Below are positions 1 to 15,400 of a stretch of DNA of 64,000 bases, piece by piece. The notes under the pieces are model-generated. The model had not been told where the DNA came from. It did not search any database and saw only the letters and a list, made by a program, of their open reading frames with translations. Location of the stretch: positions 33,285 to 97,284 of the forward strand of contig OMXV01000010.1 of the NCBI GenBank assembly GCA_900315075.1. Reading direction: 5' to 3'. The stretch's first letter is position 1. The number at the start of each line of letters is the position of its first letter. The position numbers and the translations under genes are program-made. This DNA comes from an uncultured Prevotellaceae bacterium. Its GTDB lineage: Bacteria; Bacteroidota; Bacteroidia; Bacteroidales; Bacteroidaceae.

Positions 1-414
1 GGCGATAGCCATCTTGATGGCGCGGCGGTAAGCCACCTTACCTTCCACCTGTCTTGCAATGTTGTTGGCAACGATAGTAGCATCGAGGTCTGGTTTCTTC
101 ACCTCGTAGATATTGATCTGAATCTCCTTGTTGTAGAGTTTCTTCAGCTCTTCTTTCAATTTGTCGACATCCTGTCCGCCAGGACCGATTACTTTGCCCG
201 GACGTGCTGTGCAGATAGTAATGGTGACGAGTTTGATGGCTCTCTCGATAACAATCTTCGAGATGCTGTCATTGGCGAGGCGCTCATTGAGGTAGTTGCG
301 AATTTTCTGGTCCTCGACGAGGTTGTCACCGAAGTTTTTGCCACCGAACCAACTTGAGTCCCATCCTCTTATAATACCCAGACGGTTGCTTATTGGATTA
401 ACTTTCTGTCCCAT
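1..414 (-). CDS. rpsC: 30S ribosomal protein S3, 3' part cut by window edge
   Basis: N-terminal 138 codons of ribosomal protein uS3, a small-subunit protein of the head at the mRNA entry channel. The product starts [20 protein letters not shown], a typical S3 N-terminus, and a KH-domain GxxG loop (GPGG) is visible around residues 75-80. The gene runs off the left edge, so its C-terminal domain is not seen. The start lies 5 bases after the rplV stop codon, so it is translated as part of the same S10/spc-type ribosomal operon. Identification is secure; only the length is incomplete. Confidence 0.96.
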   Translation of the reverse strand, partial: MGQKVNPISNRLGIIRGWDSSWFGGKNFGDNLVEDQKIRNYLNERLANDSISKIVIERAIKLVTITICTARPGKVIGPGGQDVDKLKEELKKLYNKEIQINIYEVKKPDLDATIVANNIARQVEGKVAYRRAIKMAIA

Positions 415-419
415 TCTGC

Positions 420-827
420 TTATAGTTTTTCTTCGTTATTTTTAGAGTCGACAAACAATGTCACATGATTGCTGCGCTTGCGGATTCTGTATCCGCGTCC
501 CTGAGGTGCCGGTCTCATACGTTTCCAGGTAACACCCTCATCGACAAAGACGCGCGAGACGAACAATTCGCCATCATCTGCCTTGCGATCGTTTTTAGCC
601 TCCCAGTTGGCTATGGCAGAGCGGAGAAGTTTCTCCACATCGATGGCAGCCTTTTTATTTGAGAATCTGAGCACTCCGAGGGCTCTGTTGACTTCCATAC
701 CCCTAATCATATCTACGACATAGCGCATTTTTCTGGGTGATGAAGGGCAGTCGTTGAGCTTTGCAAAGTAGAGGCTCTTGGCGGCTTCTTTTCTTTTCTC
801 AGCCGCAATACGTTTTCTTGCTCCCAT
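420..827 (-). CDS. rplV: 50S ribosomal protein L22
   Basis: Ribosomal protein uL22, 135 residues, which binds 23S rRNA and extends a beta-hairpin into the peptide exit tunnel. The family core is visible in [20 protein letters not shown] and in the C-terminal [19 protein letters not shown] loop. The C-terminus ends in an acidic/Asn-rich NNEEKL extension. It lies between rpsS (34-base gap) and rpsC (5-base gap) in the usual order. Confidence 0.97.
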   Translation of the reverse strand: MGARKRIAAEKRKEAAKSLYFAKLNDCPSSPRKMRYVVDMIRGMEVNRALGVLRFSNKKAAIDVEKLLRSAIANWEAKNDRKADDGELFVSRVFVDEGVTWKRMRPAPQGRGYRIRKRSNHVTLFVDSKNNEEKL

Positions 828-861
828 TATAGTATTTGTTTTGTTTCAATGGTTAGCCTGT

Positions 862-1128
862 TTATCTCTTATTACCAGCATGGCCGCCGAATCTACGTGT
901 GGGTGAGAATTCACCAAGTTTGTGTCCGACCATGTTTTCAGTGATATAAACAGGGATAAATTTATTTCCGTTATGAACAGCCACAGTGTGTCCCACAAAG
1001 TCAGGGGAGATCATTGAGGCCCTGGCCCATGTCTTCACGACAGTTTTCTTGCCGCTCTCATTCATAGCGAGAATTTTCTTCTCGAGTGCTACGTTGATAT
1101 ATGGACCTTTTTTAAGTGAACGACTCAT
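862..1128 (-). CDS. rpsS: 30S ribosomal protein S19
   Basis: Ribosomal protein uS19, 88 residues, from the head of the small subunit where it contacts S13 and the tRNA region. It begins [11 protein letters not shown] and ends with the conserved [17 protein letters not shown] tail. Length and position between rplB and rplV are standard. No separate promoter is seen; it should be read from the rplC promoter. Confidence 0.97.
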   Translation of the reverse strand: MSRSLKKGPYINVALEKKILAMNESGKKTVVKTWARASMISPDFVGHTVAVHNGNKFIPVYITENMVGHKLGEFSPTRRFGGHAGNKR

Positions 1129-1147
1129 AATTTACTCTTGTTAACTG

Positions 1148-1975
1148 TTATTTTTTATTAGCTCTTTCGATAATATACTTGTTGGAATGCTTCTTAGGAG
1201 CTCTTGTCTTGAGACCCTTAGCATACAAGCCGTTGCGTGAGCGTGGGTGTCCACCCGACTGGCGTCCTTCACCACCACCCATTGGGTGATCATGCGGGTT
1301 CATTACCACACCACGGTTGTGAGGTCTGCGACCCAGCCAGCGTGAGCGGCCAGCCTTACCAGACTGCTCCAGAGCGTGGTCTGAGTTACCTACACTACCT
1401 ACAGTAGCTTTACAAGCAGAGAGGATCTGGCGTGTCTCGCCAGAGGGGAGCTTAATCACGCAGTAGGAACCTTCGCGTGAAGTCAACTGAGCGAAATTAC
1501 CTGCCGAACGCACCAGCTTGGCACCCTGTCCCGGGCGAAGCTCGATGTTGTGCACCACTGTACCTACGGGGATGTTGGCCAGAGGAAGACAGTTGCCTAC
1601 CTCAGGGGCGGCATCTGGTCCCGACATAAGGGTAGTGCCCACTTGTAGTCCGATAGGAGCAATAATGTAGCGTTTTTCACCATCAGCATAGAAGAGCAAT
1701 GCGATACGAGCCGAGCGGTTGGGGTCGTACTCAATTGTCTTAACGATTGCTGGAACACCATCTTTCTCTCGTTTGAAGTCGATAAGACGATACTTTCTCT
1801 TATGGCCACCGCCTCTGTATCTTACGGTCATCTTACCGGTATTGTTACGTCCACCTGTGGAACGCTTACCGAAAACGAGAGATTTCTCTGGTACGGATGC
1901 AGTAATTTCCTCGAACGTACCAATAATTTTGTGTCTTTGACCCGGAGTTACGGGTTTCAATTTACGTACTGCCAT
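1148..1975 (-). CDS. rplB: 50S ribosomal protein L2
   Basis: Ribosomal protein uL2, 275 residues, a primary 23S rRNA binder needed for subunit joining and peptidyl transferase activity. Visible signatures are the N-terminal [11 protein letters not shown], the [17 protein letters not shown]-binding part and the C-terminal [18 protein letters not shown] loop. That loop contains the conserved histidine near the peptidyl transferase centre. It is 6 bases downstream of rplW and 19 bases upstream of rpsS. Confidence 0.98.
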   Translation of the reverse strand: MAVRKLKPVTPGQRHKIIGTFEEITASVPEKSLVFGKRSTGGRNNTGKMTVRYRGGGHKRKYRLIDFKREKDGVPAIVKTIEYDPNRSARIALLFYADGEKRYIIAPIGLQVGTTLMSGPDAAPEVGNCLPLANIPVGTVVHNIELRPGQGAKLVRSAGNFAQLTSREGSYCVIKLPSGETRQILSACKATVGSVGNSDHALEQSGKAGRSRWLGRRPHNRGVVMNPHDHPMGGGEGRQSGGHPRSRNGLYAKGLKTRAPKKHSNKYIIERANKK

Positions 1976-1981
1976 TTTTTA

Positions 1982-2275
1982 TTAGATATTGCTGTAAAAA
2001 TCAATTGTCTCGCCCTCTTTCAATGTGACGATAGCCTTTTTGAAAGCGGCCTTCTGCCCTTTGATAAGCCCAGCCTTTGTATAGCGCTGTGAGCGTTTTC
2101 CGGCATAACGAAGGGTATTCACATCGACCACTGTAACATTATACAGGCTTTCGACTTCTTCCTTGATCTGGAGTTTGTTAGCTTCAGGGCTGACGATAAA
2201 ACCATAGCGGTTGGGGCGCTTGTCTGTGATATTGGTCATCTTCTCAGTAACCAATGGTCTCAATATAAATGCCAT
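1982..2275 (-). CDS. rplW: 50S ribosomal protein L23
   Basis: Ribosomal protein uL23, 97 residues, located at the exit of the peptide tunnel where trigger factor and SRP dock. It opens with MAFILRPLVTEKMT, containing the family RPxxTEK motif, and has the YGFIVSPEANKLQIKEEVE core. It lies 15 bases after rplD and 6 bases before rplB. Confidence 0.97.
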   Translation of the reverse strand: MAFILRPLVTEKMTNITDKRPNRYGFIVSPEANKLQIKEEVESLYNVTVVDVNTLRYAGKRSQRYTKAGLIKGQKAAFKKAIVTLKEGETIDFYSNI

Positions 2276-2290
2276 GTCTATTCTCCTTGA

Positions 2291-2920
2291 TTATTTTGTT
2301 AAGATTTCGTCGATAGTCTTCAGCGAATTCTCAGTAATGACAAGAACATCAGCATTCAACACCTTATAGGCATTGAGTGACGATGCGAGCATAACTTCTG
2401 TGCGCTGTAAATTACGAGCCGACAAATATACATTTTTATTAACATCTGGCAAAAGGAAAAGCAGCTTCTTACCGTCGATTTTCAGATTTTTAACAACATT
2501 TACGAATTCTTTTGTTTTCGGTGCGTCGAAAGCGAAATCTTCAACAACGATGATAGCCTCTTCCTGAGCCTTGTATGAGAGAGCACTCTTGCGTGCGAGA
2601 ACCTTAACTTTTTTGTTGAGTTTTGTGCGATAGTCACGGGGTTTTGGACCGAATACGCGACCACCACCACGAAGAAGTGGTGAATTGATGTCACCGTGGC
2701 GTGCACCACCACCGCCTTTCTGGCGTCCGAGCTTACGTGTGGAACCAGTGTGCTCGCTTCTCTCCTTAGCCTTTGCGGTGCCCTGGCGCTGATTGCCCAG
2801 ATACTGCTTGACATCGAGATAGAGAACATGGTCGTTTGGTTCAATACCGTAGACTTCCTCATTCAGGACGACCTTGCGTCCGGTATCCTGACCTTTGATG
2901 TTTAATACGCTGACTTCCAT
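2291..2920 (-). CDS. rplD: 50S ribosomal protein L4
   Basis: Ribosomal protein uL4, 209 residues. The tunnel-lining loop is visible as [19 protein letters not shown] followed by [14 protein letters not shown]. In other bacteria L4 can autoregulate its operon, which makes the structured leader upstream of rplC relevant. Its ATG overlaps the rplC TAA by one base (TAATG), so the two genes are likely translationally coupled. Confidence 0.97.
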   Translation of the reverse strand: MEVSVLNIKGQDTGRKVVLNEEVYGIEPNDHVLYLDVKQYLGNQRQGTAKAKERSEHTGSTRKLGRQKGGGGARHGDINSPLLRGGGRVFGPKPRDYRTKLNKKVKVLARKSALSYKAQEEAIIVVEDFAFDAPKTKEFVNVVKNLKIDGKKLLFLLPDVNKNVYLSARNLQRTEVMLASSLNAYKVLNADVLVITENSLKTIDEILTK

Positions 2921-3534
2921 TATTTCTTAATTAAGACGGTTGAACCATTACATCCGGCAACACTACCCTTAACGAGGATAAGATTATGCTCCGGTATGAT
3001 CTTTAACACTCTGAGGTTCTGAGTTGTGACACGGTCACCACCCATGTGGCCTGCCATACGCATTCCTTTGAACACTTTTGCGGGATAGGAGCAAGCACCG
3101 ATAGAACCCGGTTTGCGGGCACGGTCGTCCTGTCCGTGAGTTCTCTGACCTACACCACCGAAACCATGACGTTTCACGACACCCTGGAATCCTTTACCTT
3201 TGGAGGTGCCCACCACGTCAACAAATTCGGTGTCGCCGAAGATTTCAACTGTGACGGTATCGCCGAGGTTTAACTCCTCGTTGAATTTGAACTCAGCCAA
3301 GTGCTTTTTCGGTGTTGTACCTGCTTTCTTGAAAGTTCCCATGAGAGCTTTGGTAGTATTCTTCTCCTTAGCCTCACCGAACCCCAGCTGGAAAGCACTA
3401 TAGCCGTCTTTCTCGACGGTTTTCACCTGGGTGACAACACAAGGACCAGCTTCGATAACAGTGCACGGTATATTTTTACCGTCGGCACTGAAAACGGATG
3501 TCATTCCGATTTTCTTTCCAATTAATCCTGGCAT
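2920..3534 (-). CDS. rplC: 50S ribosomal protein L3
   Basis: Ribosomal protein uL3, 204 residues, an early assembly protein near the peptidyl transferase centre. It starts [15 protein letters not shown] and carries the [15 protein letters not shown]...[15 protein letters not shown] loop typical of the family. It is the first gene of its transcription unit here. A strong promoter and a leader of about 185 bases with a 16-bp inverted repeat lie upstream, separating it from rpsJ. Confidence 0.97.
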   Translation of the reverse strand: MPGLIGKKIGMTSVFSADGKNIPCTVIEAGPCVVTQVKTVEKDGYSAFQLGFGEAKEKNTTKALMGTFKKAGTTPKKHLAEFKFNEELNLGDTVTVEIFGDTEFVDVVGTSKGKGFQGVVKRHGFGGVGQRTHGQDDRARKPGSIGACSYPAKVFKGMRMAGHMGGDRVTTQNLRVLKIIPEHNLILVKGSVAGCNGSTVLIKK

Positions 3535-3579
3535 TTCAGTTTTAAGTTAAAAAAATAATAATGTAAATGTGATATTCTT

Positions 3580-3638
3580 GTTTCTTTTAAAGTGGCATCT
3601 TACTTTTTTCTACACACACAATCCACTTTAAAAGAAAC
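3580..3638 (-). promoter_or_regulatory. perfect 16-bp inverted repeat in the rplC leader
   Basis: Arms 3580-3595 (GTTTCTTTTAAAGTGG) and 3623-3638 are exact reverse complements separated by 27 bases. The structure is transcribed from the rplC promoter and lies 46-104 bases before the rplC start. It has no poly-U tail, so it does not look like a simple terminator. A ribosomal-protein binding site or attenuation structure for L3/L4-type autoregulation is an inference. Confidence 0.6.
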
Positions 3639-3725
3639 GCTTTCTTCTTCAAAACTGAAGGCCAAGTCGCTCTTTTTCAATGTATTGATAGCATAAAAGC
3701 CAGCGCAATACGCACTTTGCGGCTG

Positions 3726-3757
3726 CAAAGGTACAACTTTTTCTACATTCCCGCAAA
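3726..3757 (-). promoter_or_regulatory. promoter of the rplC operon
   Basis: On the minus strand a TTTG (plus CAAA at 3754-3757) is followed after 20 bases by TACCTTTG (plus 3726-3733), a perfect Bacteroidetes -33/-7 pair. Transcription would start near 3719, giving a leader of about 185 bases before rplC. Confidence 0.75.
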
Positions 3758-3829
3758 TATTTTTAAGATTTTTTATACAATTATTTTATTTGAGGGTAAA
3801 ATTCAGTCATTCCAATGGCATAAGACATC

Positions 3830-3861
3830 AAAACGGCACGACCTGTTGGCCGTGCCGTTTT
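3830..3861 (-). terminator. terminator after rpsJ
   Basis: A hairpin with arm AAAACGGCACG, a few further pairs and its reverse complement ends in TTTT in both directions. It lies 26 bases past the rpsJ stop and just upstream of the rplC promoter. It should end the rpsL-rpsG-fusA-rpsJ transcript before the S10-type ribosomal genes continue. Confidence 0.8.
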
Positions 3862-3887
3862 GATTGATATTGGGATTGTCCTTGATA

Positions 3888-4193
3888 CTATACTTTGATT
3901 TCCACTTCCACACCACTGGGGAGTTCAAGTTTCATCAGTGCATCGACAGTCTTTGCTGTTGAGCTATAAATATCGATAAGGCGCTTGAAGTCGGAGAGCT
4001 GGAATTGCTCACGTGCCTTCTTGTTGACGAATGTACTGCGGTTGACAGTGAAGATACGCTTGTGTGTGGGCAGAGGAATTGGACCGCTCACCACGGCTCC
4101 GGTAGCTTTTACAGCCTTCACGATTTTCTCTGCTGACTTGTCCACGAGTTTGTGGTCGTAGGACTTCAGTTTGATTCTAATTTTCTGACTCAT
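3888..4193 (-). CDS. rpsJ: 30S ribosomal protein S10
   Basis: Ribosomal protein uS10 (NusE), 101 residues, which also acts in transcription antitermination with NusB/NusG. The sequence [18 protein letters not shown] and the [20 protein letters not shown] loop are diagnostic. It is the last gene of the str-type transcript here, 86 bases after fusA. A terminator follows it, unlike the common arrangement where rplC follows directly. Confidence 0.97.
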   Translation of the reverse strand: MSQKIRIKLKSYDHKLVDKSAEKIVKAVKATGAVVSGPIPLPTHKRIFTVNRSTFVNKKAREQFQLSDFKRLIDIYSSTAKTVDALMKLELPSGVEVEIKV

Positions 4194-4279
4194 GATTGTT
4201 TTGATTTAATTGATTATTACTTGTGGGAGGGCACCGCTTAAGAGTCATTCGCTAAACGATGCTCACTACCCTATTTTCT

Positions 4280-6394
4280 TTATACCAAGTCGGCACGTCC
4301 TTTTACCTCTTCGAGCACAGCCTTTGCAAGTGATGACGAGAGAGGAGCGTGATGGTCGTATTCCATCGAACTTGTAGCACGTCCAGAAGTGATAGTACGC
4401 AATGCTGTGACATAGCCGAAGGTTTCAGCCAACGGCACGAGTGCCTTGACAATGCGTCCGCCAGAACGAGCCTCGTCCATACCTTGTACCTGGCCACGGC
4501 GTTTGTTCAAATCGCCAATCACGTCACCCATATTTTCTTCCGGTGTCACCACCTCAAGTTTCATAATGGGCTCCATGAGCACTGGTCCAGCTTTGACGCA
4601 AGCGTTTTTGTATGCCTGGATTGCAGCAATCTCGAATGAAAGCTGGTCTGAATCCACTGGATGGAACGAGCCATCGACGAGCGTCACCTTGAGTGAATCC
4701 ATGGGGTAGCTACCGAGCACACCATTCTTCATGGCAGTCTCAAAACCTTTCTGGACAGATGGGATAAACTCTTTAGGAATATTACCACCCTTCACCTCAT
4801 TGACAAACTGCAGTCCGCCTTCTTTGAAGTCTTCATCCACAGGACCAACGTTGACGATGATGTCGGCAAACTTACCACGTCCACCACTTTGTTTCTTGTA
4901 AACCTCACGCAGGTTGACAGTCTTGGTAATAGCCTCTTTATAGTTCACCTGTGGCTTACCCTGGTTGCATTCCACCTTGAACTCACGCTTCAGACGGTCG
5001 ATAATGATGTCGAGATGGAGCTCGCCCATACCCGAGATAATCGTCTGTCCGCTCTGCTCATCAGTACGCACAGTGAAAGTGGGGTCTTCCTCTGCAAGCT
5101 TAGCCAGTCCGATACCCAATTTATCGACATCGGCCTGTGATTTGGGCTCCACAGCGATACCAATCACTGGATCTGGGAATGTCATCGACTCAAGCACGAT
5201 AGGATGAGCCTCATCGCAGAGGGTGTCGCCAGTATGGATGTCCTTGAATCCCACTCCAGCACCGATGTCGCCGGCATCGATAGACTCCATAGGAATTTCC
5301 TTGTTGGAGTTCATCTGGAACAAGCGGCTGATACGCTCTTTCTTTCCTGAGCGGGGATTATAGACGTATGAACCAGCCTGCACTTTGCCAGAATAGACAC
5401 GGAAGAATACCAATCGTCCCATATAGGGGTCAGTGGCAATCTTGAATGCGAGAGCAGCAGTAGGTGCGTCCTCGGAGGGCACGCGGTCTTCTTCTGTCTC
5501 ATTCTCGGGGTTGATGCCTTTGATAGCCTCTGTGTCGAGAGGTGAGGGAAGGAAGGCGCATACGCAGTCGAGCAGTGGCTGCACACCTTTGTTCTTATAG
5601 GATGAGCCACACACCATAGGTGTCAGTTCCATGCTCACAGTACCTTTGCGGATAGCGGCGACAATCTGCTCTTCTGAGATTTCCTGACCTTCGAGATATT
5701 TCTCCATGAGGTCATCGTCGTAGTTAGCTGCACACTCGAGCATTTTGTCACGCCACTCCTGAGCCTCGTCCACGAGGTTGGCTGGTATTTCCTCAATGTC
5801 GTATTCGGCTCCCATCGACTCATCGTTCCAGAGGATAGCCTTCATCTTAATGAGGTCAACCACGCCTTTAAAATTCTCCTCTGCTCCGATAGGAATCTGA
5901 ACAGGGCATGGGTTGGCGCCAAGGATTTCCTTCATCTGCTGTACAGTGCCATAGAAATCGGCACCTGAGCGGTCCATCTTGTTGACATATCCAATTCGGG
6001 GCACATTATACTTGTCTGCTTGACGCCATACAGTTTCCGACTGAGGCTGAACACCATCTGCTGCGGAATATGTGGCTACAGCTCCATCAAGTACTCTGAG
6101 TGAACGCTCCACCTCGGCGGTGAAATCTACGTGTCCCGGAGTGTCTATCAAGTTGATTTTGAATTTCTTACCGCCCCATTCCCACTCGCATGTGGTGGCG
6201 GCTGACGTAATGGTAATACCTCTTTCCTGCTCTTGTGCCATCCAGTCCATTGTGGCAGCACCATCATGAACCTCACCTATCTTATGGGTTTTTCCCGTAT
6301 AGAAAAGGATACGCTCTGATGTAGTTGTCTTGCCAGCATCAATATGGGCCATGATGCCAATGTTGCGGGTAAGGTGTAAGTTTTGCTTTGCCAT
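4280..6394 (-). CDS. fusA: Elongation factor G
   Basis: Translational GTPase EF-G, 704 residues, which drives ribosomal translocation and, with RRF, ribosome recycling. G-domain motifs are all present near the N-terminus: [10 protein letters not shown] (G1), DTPGHVDF (G3) and NKMD (G4). Domains II-V follow with the usual length, including GGRGKFADI and the C-terminal [16 protein letters not shown]. It lies between rpsG and rpsJ as in other Bacteroidetes str operons. Confidence 0.98.
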   Translation of the reverse strand: MAKQNLHLTRNIGIMAHIDAGKTTTSERILFYTGKTHKIGEVHDGAATMDWMAQEQERGITITSAATTCEWEWGGKKFKINLIDTPGHVDFTAEVERSLRVLDGAVATYSAADGVQPQSETVWRQADKYNVPRIGYVNKMDRSGADFYGTVQQMKEILGANPCPVQIPIGAEENFKGVVDLIKMKAILWNDESMGAEYDIEEIPANLVDEAQEWRDKMLECAANYDDDLMEKYLEGQEISEEQIVAAIRKGTVSMELTPMVCGSSYKNKGVQPLLDCVCAFLPSPLDTEAIKGINPENETEEDRVPSEDAPTAALAFKIATDPYMGRLVFFRVYSGKVQAGSYVYNPRSGKKERISRLFQMNSNKEIPMESIDAGDIGAGVGFKDIHTGDTLCDEAHPIVLESMTFPDPVIGIAVEPKSQADVDKLGIGLAKLAEEDPTFTVRTDEQSGQTIISGMGELHLDIIIDRLKREFKVECNQGKPQVNYKEAITKTVNLREVYKKQSGGRGKFADIIVNVGPVDEDFKEGGLQFVNEVKGGNIPKEFIPSVQKGFETAMKNGVLGSYPMDSLKVTLVDGSFHPVDSDQLSFEIAAIQAYKNACVKAGPVLMEPIMKLEVVTPEENMGDVIGDLNKRRGQVQGMDEARSGGRIVKALVPLAETFGYVTALRTITSGRATSSMEYDHHAPLSSSLAKAVLEEVKGRADLV

Positions 6395-6442
6395 TCTTTT
6401 TACCTAATATATACTAATTACCTTATTGAAGTGTTTGTTGTG

Positions 6443-6919
6443 TTAGAACCTGAAATGTGCAAAAGCGCGGTTAGCCTCAGCCATGCGGTGCATATCCTCC
6501 TTACGTTTGAAGGCACCACCCTGGTTGTTGTAGGCATCCATGATTTCAGCAGCGAGCTTTTCAGCCATGCTCTTACCACTACGCTTGCGGGCAAAGTTAA
6601 TCATATTCTTCATTGAGACGCTCTCTTTGCGGTCAGGGCGAATTTCTGTAGGCACCTGGAATGTGGCACCACCAATACGGCGGCTCTTCACCTCCACTTG
6701 TGGTGTGATGTTATCAAGAGCGGTCTTCCATATCTCAAGGGGAGATTTCTCCTCTTTCGACATTTTCTCTTTCACTTTTTCAAGTGCATTGTAGAAGATT
6801 TCGTAAGAAATGGATTTTTTACCATCATACATCAGATGGTTCACAAATTTAGAGACCTTCTGGTCGTTGTACACTGGGTCGGGAAGGACCTGGCGTTTCT
6901 TTGGTTTTGCTTTTCTCAT
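6443..6919 (-). CDS. rpsG: 30S ribosomal protein S7
   Basis: Ribosomal protein uS7, 158 residues, a primary 16S rRNA head binder near the E site. The start is placed at [15 protein letters not shown], which matches the family N-terminus. An in-frame start 25 codons upstream would add a segment with no S7 similarity, so it was rejected. Core motifs are [13 protein letters not shown] and the [18 protein letters not shown] segment. It lies 147 bases after rpsL and 48 before fusA. Confidence 0.96.
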   Translation of the reverse strand: MRKAKPKKRQVLPDPVYNDQKVSKFVNHLMYDGKKSISYEIFYNALEKVKEKMSKEEKSPLEIWKTALDNITPQVEVKSRRIGGATFQVPTEIRPDRKESVSMKNMINFARKRSGKSMAEKLAAEIMDAYNNQGGAFKRKEDMHRMAEANRAFAHFRF

Positions 6920-7066
6920 TTTGTTTTGAAAATAAATTCTGCTTGGGGCTGTCCTTACTTGTTCTTCAACACTCACACGAGAGCATTTACTCAACCTGTC
7001 TATAACAATTCTCCAGCAAAACGGTTAAATCATTTGTTGTCGTCCTGTACTAACCATCTCCGGTTA

Positions 7067-7447
7067 TTACTTCTTCTGCTTAGGACGTTTTGCTCCATAC
7101 TTAGAGCGGCGCTGGGTACGATTAGCTACACCAGCAGTGTCGAGAGTACCACGAACGATGTGATAACGTACACCTGGAAGGTCTTTTACACGACCACCAC
7201 GAACAAGTACGATACTGTGCTCCTGCAAGTTGTGTCCCTCACCGGGAATGTAGGAGTTCACTTCCTTCTGGTTTGTCAATCTTACACGGGCGACTTTACG
7301 CATCGCCGAATTAGGCTTCTTAGGGGTCGTTGTATAGACGCGAACGCATACGCCACGACGCTGAGGACATGAGTCCAGAGCAGGCGATTTGCTCTTGTCA
7401 ACGAGCACCTTTCTGCCTTTTCTAACTAATTGTGAAATAGTAGGCAT
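7067..7447 (-). CDS. rpsL: 30S ribosomal protein S12
   Basis: Ribosomal protein uS12, 126 residues, part of the decoding centre. The [11 protein letters not shown] start and the [18 protein letters not shown] and [12 protein letters not shown] segments are conserved. The two lysines whose substitution gives streptomycin resistance in other bacteria (in PKKPNSA and GRVKDLPG) are unchanged. It is the first gene of the str-type transcript, with its own promoter upstream. Confidence 0.97.
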   Translation of the reverse strand: MPTISQLVRKGRKVLVDKSKSPALDSCPQRRGVCVRVYTTTPKKPNSAMRKVARVRLTNQKEVNSYIPGEGHNLQEHSIVLVRGGRVKDLPGVRYHIVRGTLDTAGVANRTQRRSKYGAKRPKQKK

Positions 7448-7528
7448 TTTGTTAACTTTTTAATTATATATTATGTTTATTTTGTGTTCAAAAGGATACA
7501 ATATGCCGTAGCATACCAATTTGGGCTG

Positions 7529-7560
7529 CAAAGGTAGCAACTTTTAATGGAATAACCTAA
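7529..7560 (-). promoter_or_regulatory. promoter of rpsL-rpsG-fusA-rpsJ
   Basis: A perfect -7 element TACCTTTG (plus 7529-7536) lies about 82 bases before rpsL, with a weaker -33 element TTAG (plus CTAA 7557-7560) at the standard 20-base spacing. Confidence 0.65.
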
Positions 7561-7642
7561 TTTTATAAAAAGCAAAGAAGTGTCAATTATATATATTTAA
7601 CTAATGATAAGTATAGTTAACAATATTTTACTATTAACAAAT

Positions 7643-7671
7643 CGAGGCCGGCGTATTATCCGTCGGCCTCG
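7643..7671 (-). terminator. terminator of the rpo operon
   Basis: Arms CGAGGCCG (7643-7650) and CGGCCTCG (7664-7671) form a GC-rich hairpin 42 bases past the DUF3467 stop codon. It is followed on the minus strand by an AT-rich but not pure-U tail. It separates the rpoBC unit from the rpsL promoter. Confidence 0.65.
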
Positions 7672-7713
7672 ACTAATTATTCTACGATTCTTCAGATGCT
7701 ATAATCACTGTGA

Positions 7714-8037
7714 TTATGCTTCACCACCACCCTTGATATTGAAGGGAGAGACTGTGCGCGGCTGCTGGTTAGGCAATTGGATTTTTCCAAACTGCCTCTC
7801 GTAGCGTGCGATGTTCTCCTGCAAAGCCATGGCAAGCCGCTTGGCATGCTCAGGGGCAAGGATAACACGACTGCGCACTGTGGCTTTAGGTACACCGGGC
7901 ATCATAGCGGCCAGGTCAACCACAAATTCAGAACTGGTATGCGAGATGATGGCAAAATTGGCATATATGCCGTGTGCCACATCTGGGGTAACTTCAATTT
8001 GAAGCTGCTGCCCCTGGGGATTATTGTTATTCTCCAT
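7714..8037 (-). CDS. DUF3467 family protein
   Basis: A 107-residue soluble protein of the DUF3467 family, function unknown. It starts MENNNNPQGQQLQIEV and has the family core YANFAIISHTSSEFVVDLA and SRVILAPEHAKRLAMALQEN, followed by a flexible Pro/Gly-rich tail. It follows rpoC by 25 bases and precedes the operon terminator, so it is co-expressed with the RNA polymerase beta subunits. That placement suggests a link to transcription, but nothing in the sequence shows an activity. Confidence 0.85.
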   Translation of the reverse strand: MENNNNPQGQQLQIEVTPDVAHGIYANFAIISHTSSEFVVDLAAMMPGVPKATVRSRVILAPEHAKRLAMALQENIARYERQFGKIQLPNQQPRTVSPFNIKGGGEA

Positions 8038-8062
8038 TATGTAAGGGTTTAACAGTTATACA

Positions 8063-12406
<4,344 letters not shown>

Positions 12407-12418
12407 TTTCTATTGAGT

Positions 12419-15400
12419 TTAGTCGAGTTTGATACTTAATCCAAGTCCGCGAAGTTCGTGCAGGAGCACGTTGAGAGATTCGGGAATACCCGGCATTGGC
12501 ATAGGCTCACCCTTGACGATGGCTTCGTATGCCTTGCTTCTGCCCACCACGTCGTCGGACTTGATGGTGAGTATCTCTTGCAGCACATGACTGGCACCGA
12601 ATGCCTCAAGTGCCCAGACTTCCATTTCACCGAAGCGCTGTCCACCAAACTGTGCCTTACCACCGAGAGGTTGCTGTGTAATGAGCGAGTATGGGCCAAT
12701 GCTACGTGCGTGCATCTTATCCTCCACCATGTGACCAAGTTTAAGGAAGTAGGTGATACCCACTGTAGCTGGCTGGTCGAACTGCTCACCAGTCTCACCG
12801 TCATAGAGGTGTGTGGAGCAGAGACGTGGCAAGCCTGCTTTGTCGGTCCATTCAGAGAGGTCATCGAGCTTGGCTCCATCGAAGATTGGTGTAGCGAATT
12901 TCACACCAAGTTTCTTACCGGCAGCTCCGAGGATAGCCTCGAAAATCTGTCCAAGGTTCATACGTGATGGCACACCAAGTGGGTTGAGCACGAGGTCCAC
13001 GGGGCGTCCGTCCTCGAGGAATGGCATATCCTCCATTCTCACCACCTTTGAGACGATACCTTTGTTACCATGTCGTCCGGCAAGTTTGTCACCCACGCCA
13101 ATCTTACGTTTCTTAGCCACATAGACTTTAGCCATCTGCAGGATTCCGGAGGGCAGTTCATCACCGATGGTGATGGCAAACTTACGCCGTTTCATCTCAG
13201 CATCAAGCAGTTTAGCCTTGCGGATATAGTTCATGATAAGCTGCGAGATGAGCTTATTGGTATGCTCATCATTTGTCCATCCACTCGACTGAATACCTTC
13301 GTACTCCAGTCCTTTAAGTGCTGCGATGGAGAACTTTGAGCCCTTGGTGATGATCTCTGTACCGGCATAGTCTTTCACGCCTTCAGAGCTCTTATCCTCA
13401 ATGAGCACAAGAAGCTTATCGACGAGGATATCCTTCAGGTCGTTATTCTTTGCCTCATATTCCTCATCAATCTTTGCCAGTAAAGCCTTATCGAGACGTC
13501 TCGACTCACGAGTCTTGACTGCACGTGAGAAGAGTTTCTTATCAATAATGACACCACTAAGTGAAGGATTGGCTTTGAGTGAAGAGTCTTTCACATCGCC
13601 GGCCTTGTCGCCAAAGATAGCTCTGAGCAGTTTTTCCTCTGGCGAGGGGTCGCTCTCTCCCTTAGGTGAAATCTTACCAATGAGGATGTCGCCTGGTTCT
13701 ACACGTGCACCCACGCGGATGATACCATTCTCGTCGAGGTCCTTGGTAGCTTCCTCGCTGACATTGGGGATGTCGGAGGTGAACTCCTCCATACCACGCT
13801 TTGTCTCACGTACATCGAGCTGATATTCATCGACATGAACACTGGTGAGCACATCCTCGCGCACAAGACGCTCCGAGAGTACGATAGCATCCTCATAGTT
13901 GTAACCCTTCCATGGCATGTAAGCCACGAGGAGGTTACGGCCGAGTGCCAACTCACCATTCTCAGTGGCATAACCCTCGGTGAGAATCTGACCTTTATGC
14001 ACACGGTCACCCTTGTTGCAGATAGGTCTCAGGTCGATGGTCATATTCTGGTTGGTACGACGGAATTTCGACACACGGTATTCCTTGAGAGCCGGTTCGA
14101 AACTTACAAACTCCTCGTCCTCTGTGCGGTCGTAGAGAATGCGGATGGTCGTGGCATCAACATACTCGATGACACCTTCGCCTTCTGCCACTACCATGGT
14201 ACGAGAGTCTTCGCAAACTTGTTTCTCAAGTCCTGTACCCACGATAGGCGCATCATTGTGCAATAGTGGCACAGCCTGACGCATCATGTTACATCCCATG
14301 AGTGCGCGGTGTCCATCATCGTGCTCGAGGAATGGAATGAGTGCTGCTGAGACAGAAGCAATCTGCTGCGGTGAAACGTCCATGAACGACACTTTGGATG
14401 GCTCTACCACGGGGAAGTCGGCGTCGAGACGACATTTCACCACGTCGCGGATGAAAGTACCGTCAGGATTCAGCGGGGCGTTGCCCTGGCCGATATAATG
14501 GTCTTGCTCTTCCTCGGCAGTCATATAGACCACATTGTCGTTGTTGAGATCTACCACCGAATTCTCCACCTTGCGGTAAGGAGTCTCGATGAAACCAAGC
14601 TGGTTGATGGTAGCATAGACGCAAAGCGACGAGATCAGACCGATGTTTGGTCCTTCAGGACTTTCGATAGGACATAGACGTCCATAGTGAGTATAGTGTA
14701 CGTCACGAACCTCGAAACCAGCTCTCTCACGCGACAGACCACCAGGTCCGAGTGCTGAGAGACGGCGCTTGTGTGTCACCTCTGCCAGTGGGTTGGTCTG
14801 GTCCATGAACTGGCTCAGCGGGTTGGTGCCAAAGAACGAGTTGATAACACTTGAAATGGTCTTGGCGTTAATCAGGTCGGTGGGAGTGAACACCTCGTTG
14901 TCGCGCACATTCATACGCTCGCGGATGGTACGGCTCATACGTGCCAAACCGATAGAGAATTGGTTGGCCAGTTGCTCACCCACGGTGCGCACGCGGCGGT
15001 TGGACAGGTGGTCGATATCATCGACAGTGGCATTGCTGTTGACCAGCTGGATGAGATATTTGATAATCTCTATGATGTCTCTGTTGGTGAGCACACGCAC
15101 CTCCATATCGGTGTCGAGACCCAGTTTCTTGTTGATACGGTAGCGACCCACCTCGCCTAAGTCGTAACGTTTCTCAGAGAAGAAAAGGTTCTGGATGACC
15201 TCCCTTGCACTGGCGTCATCAGCGGGGTCGGCATTGCGCAACTGGCGGTAGATGTACTGCACAGCCTCTTTCTCAGAGTTACTGGAGTCCTTGGCCAATG
15301 TATTGAAGATGATGGCATAGCGACTTGCGGCATCATCATCCTTATGTAGGAGGATGGTCTGTGCGCCACTATCGAGAATCTCCTCTGCAATATCCTCGGT

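Noticed and set aside
6920-6994. N-terminal extension of rpsG by 25 codons
   Set aside because: The extension has no S7 similarity and precedes the standard MRKAKPKK start.
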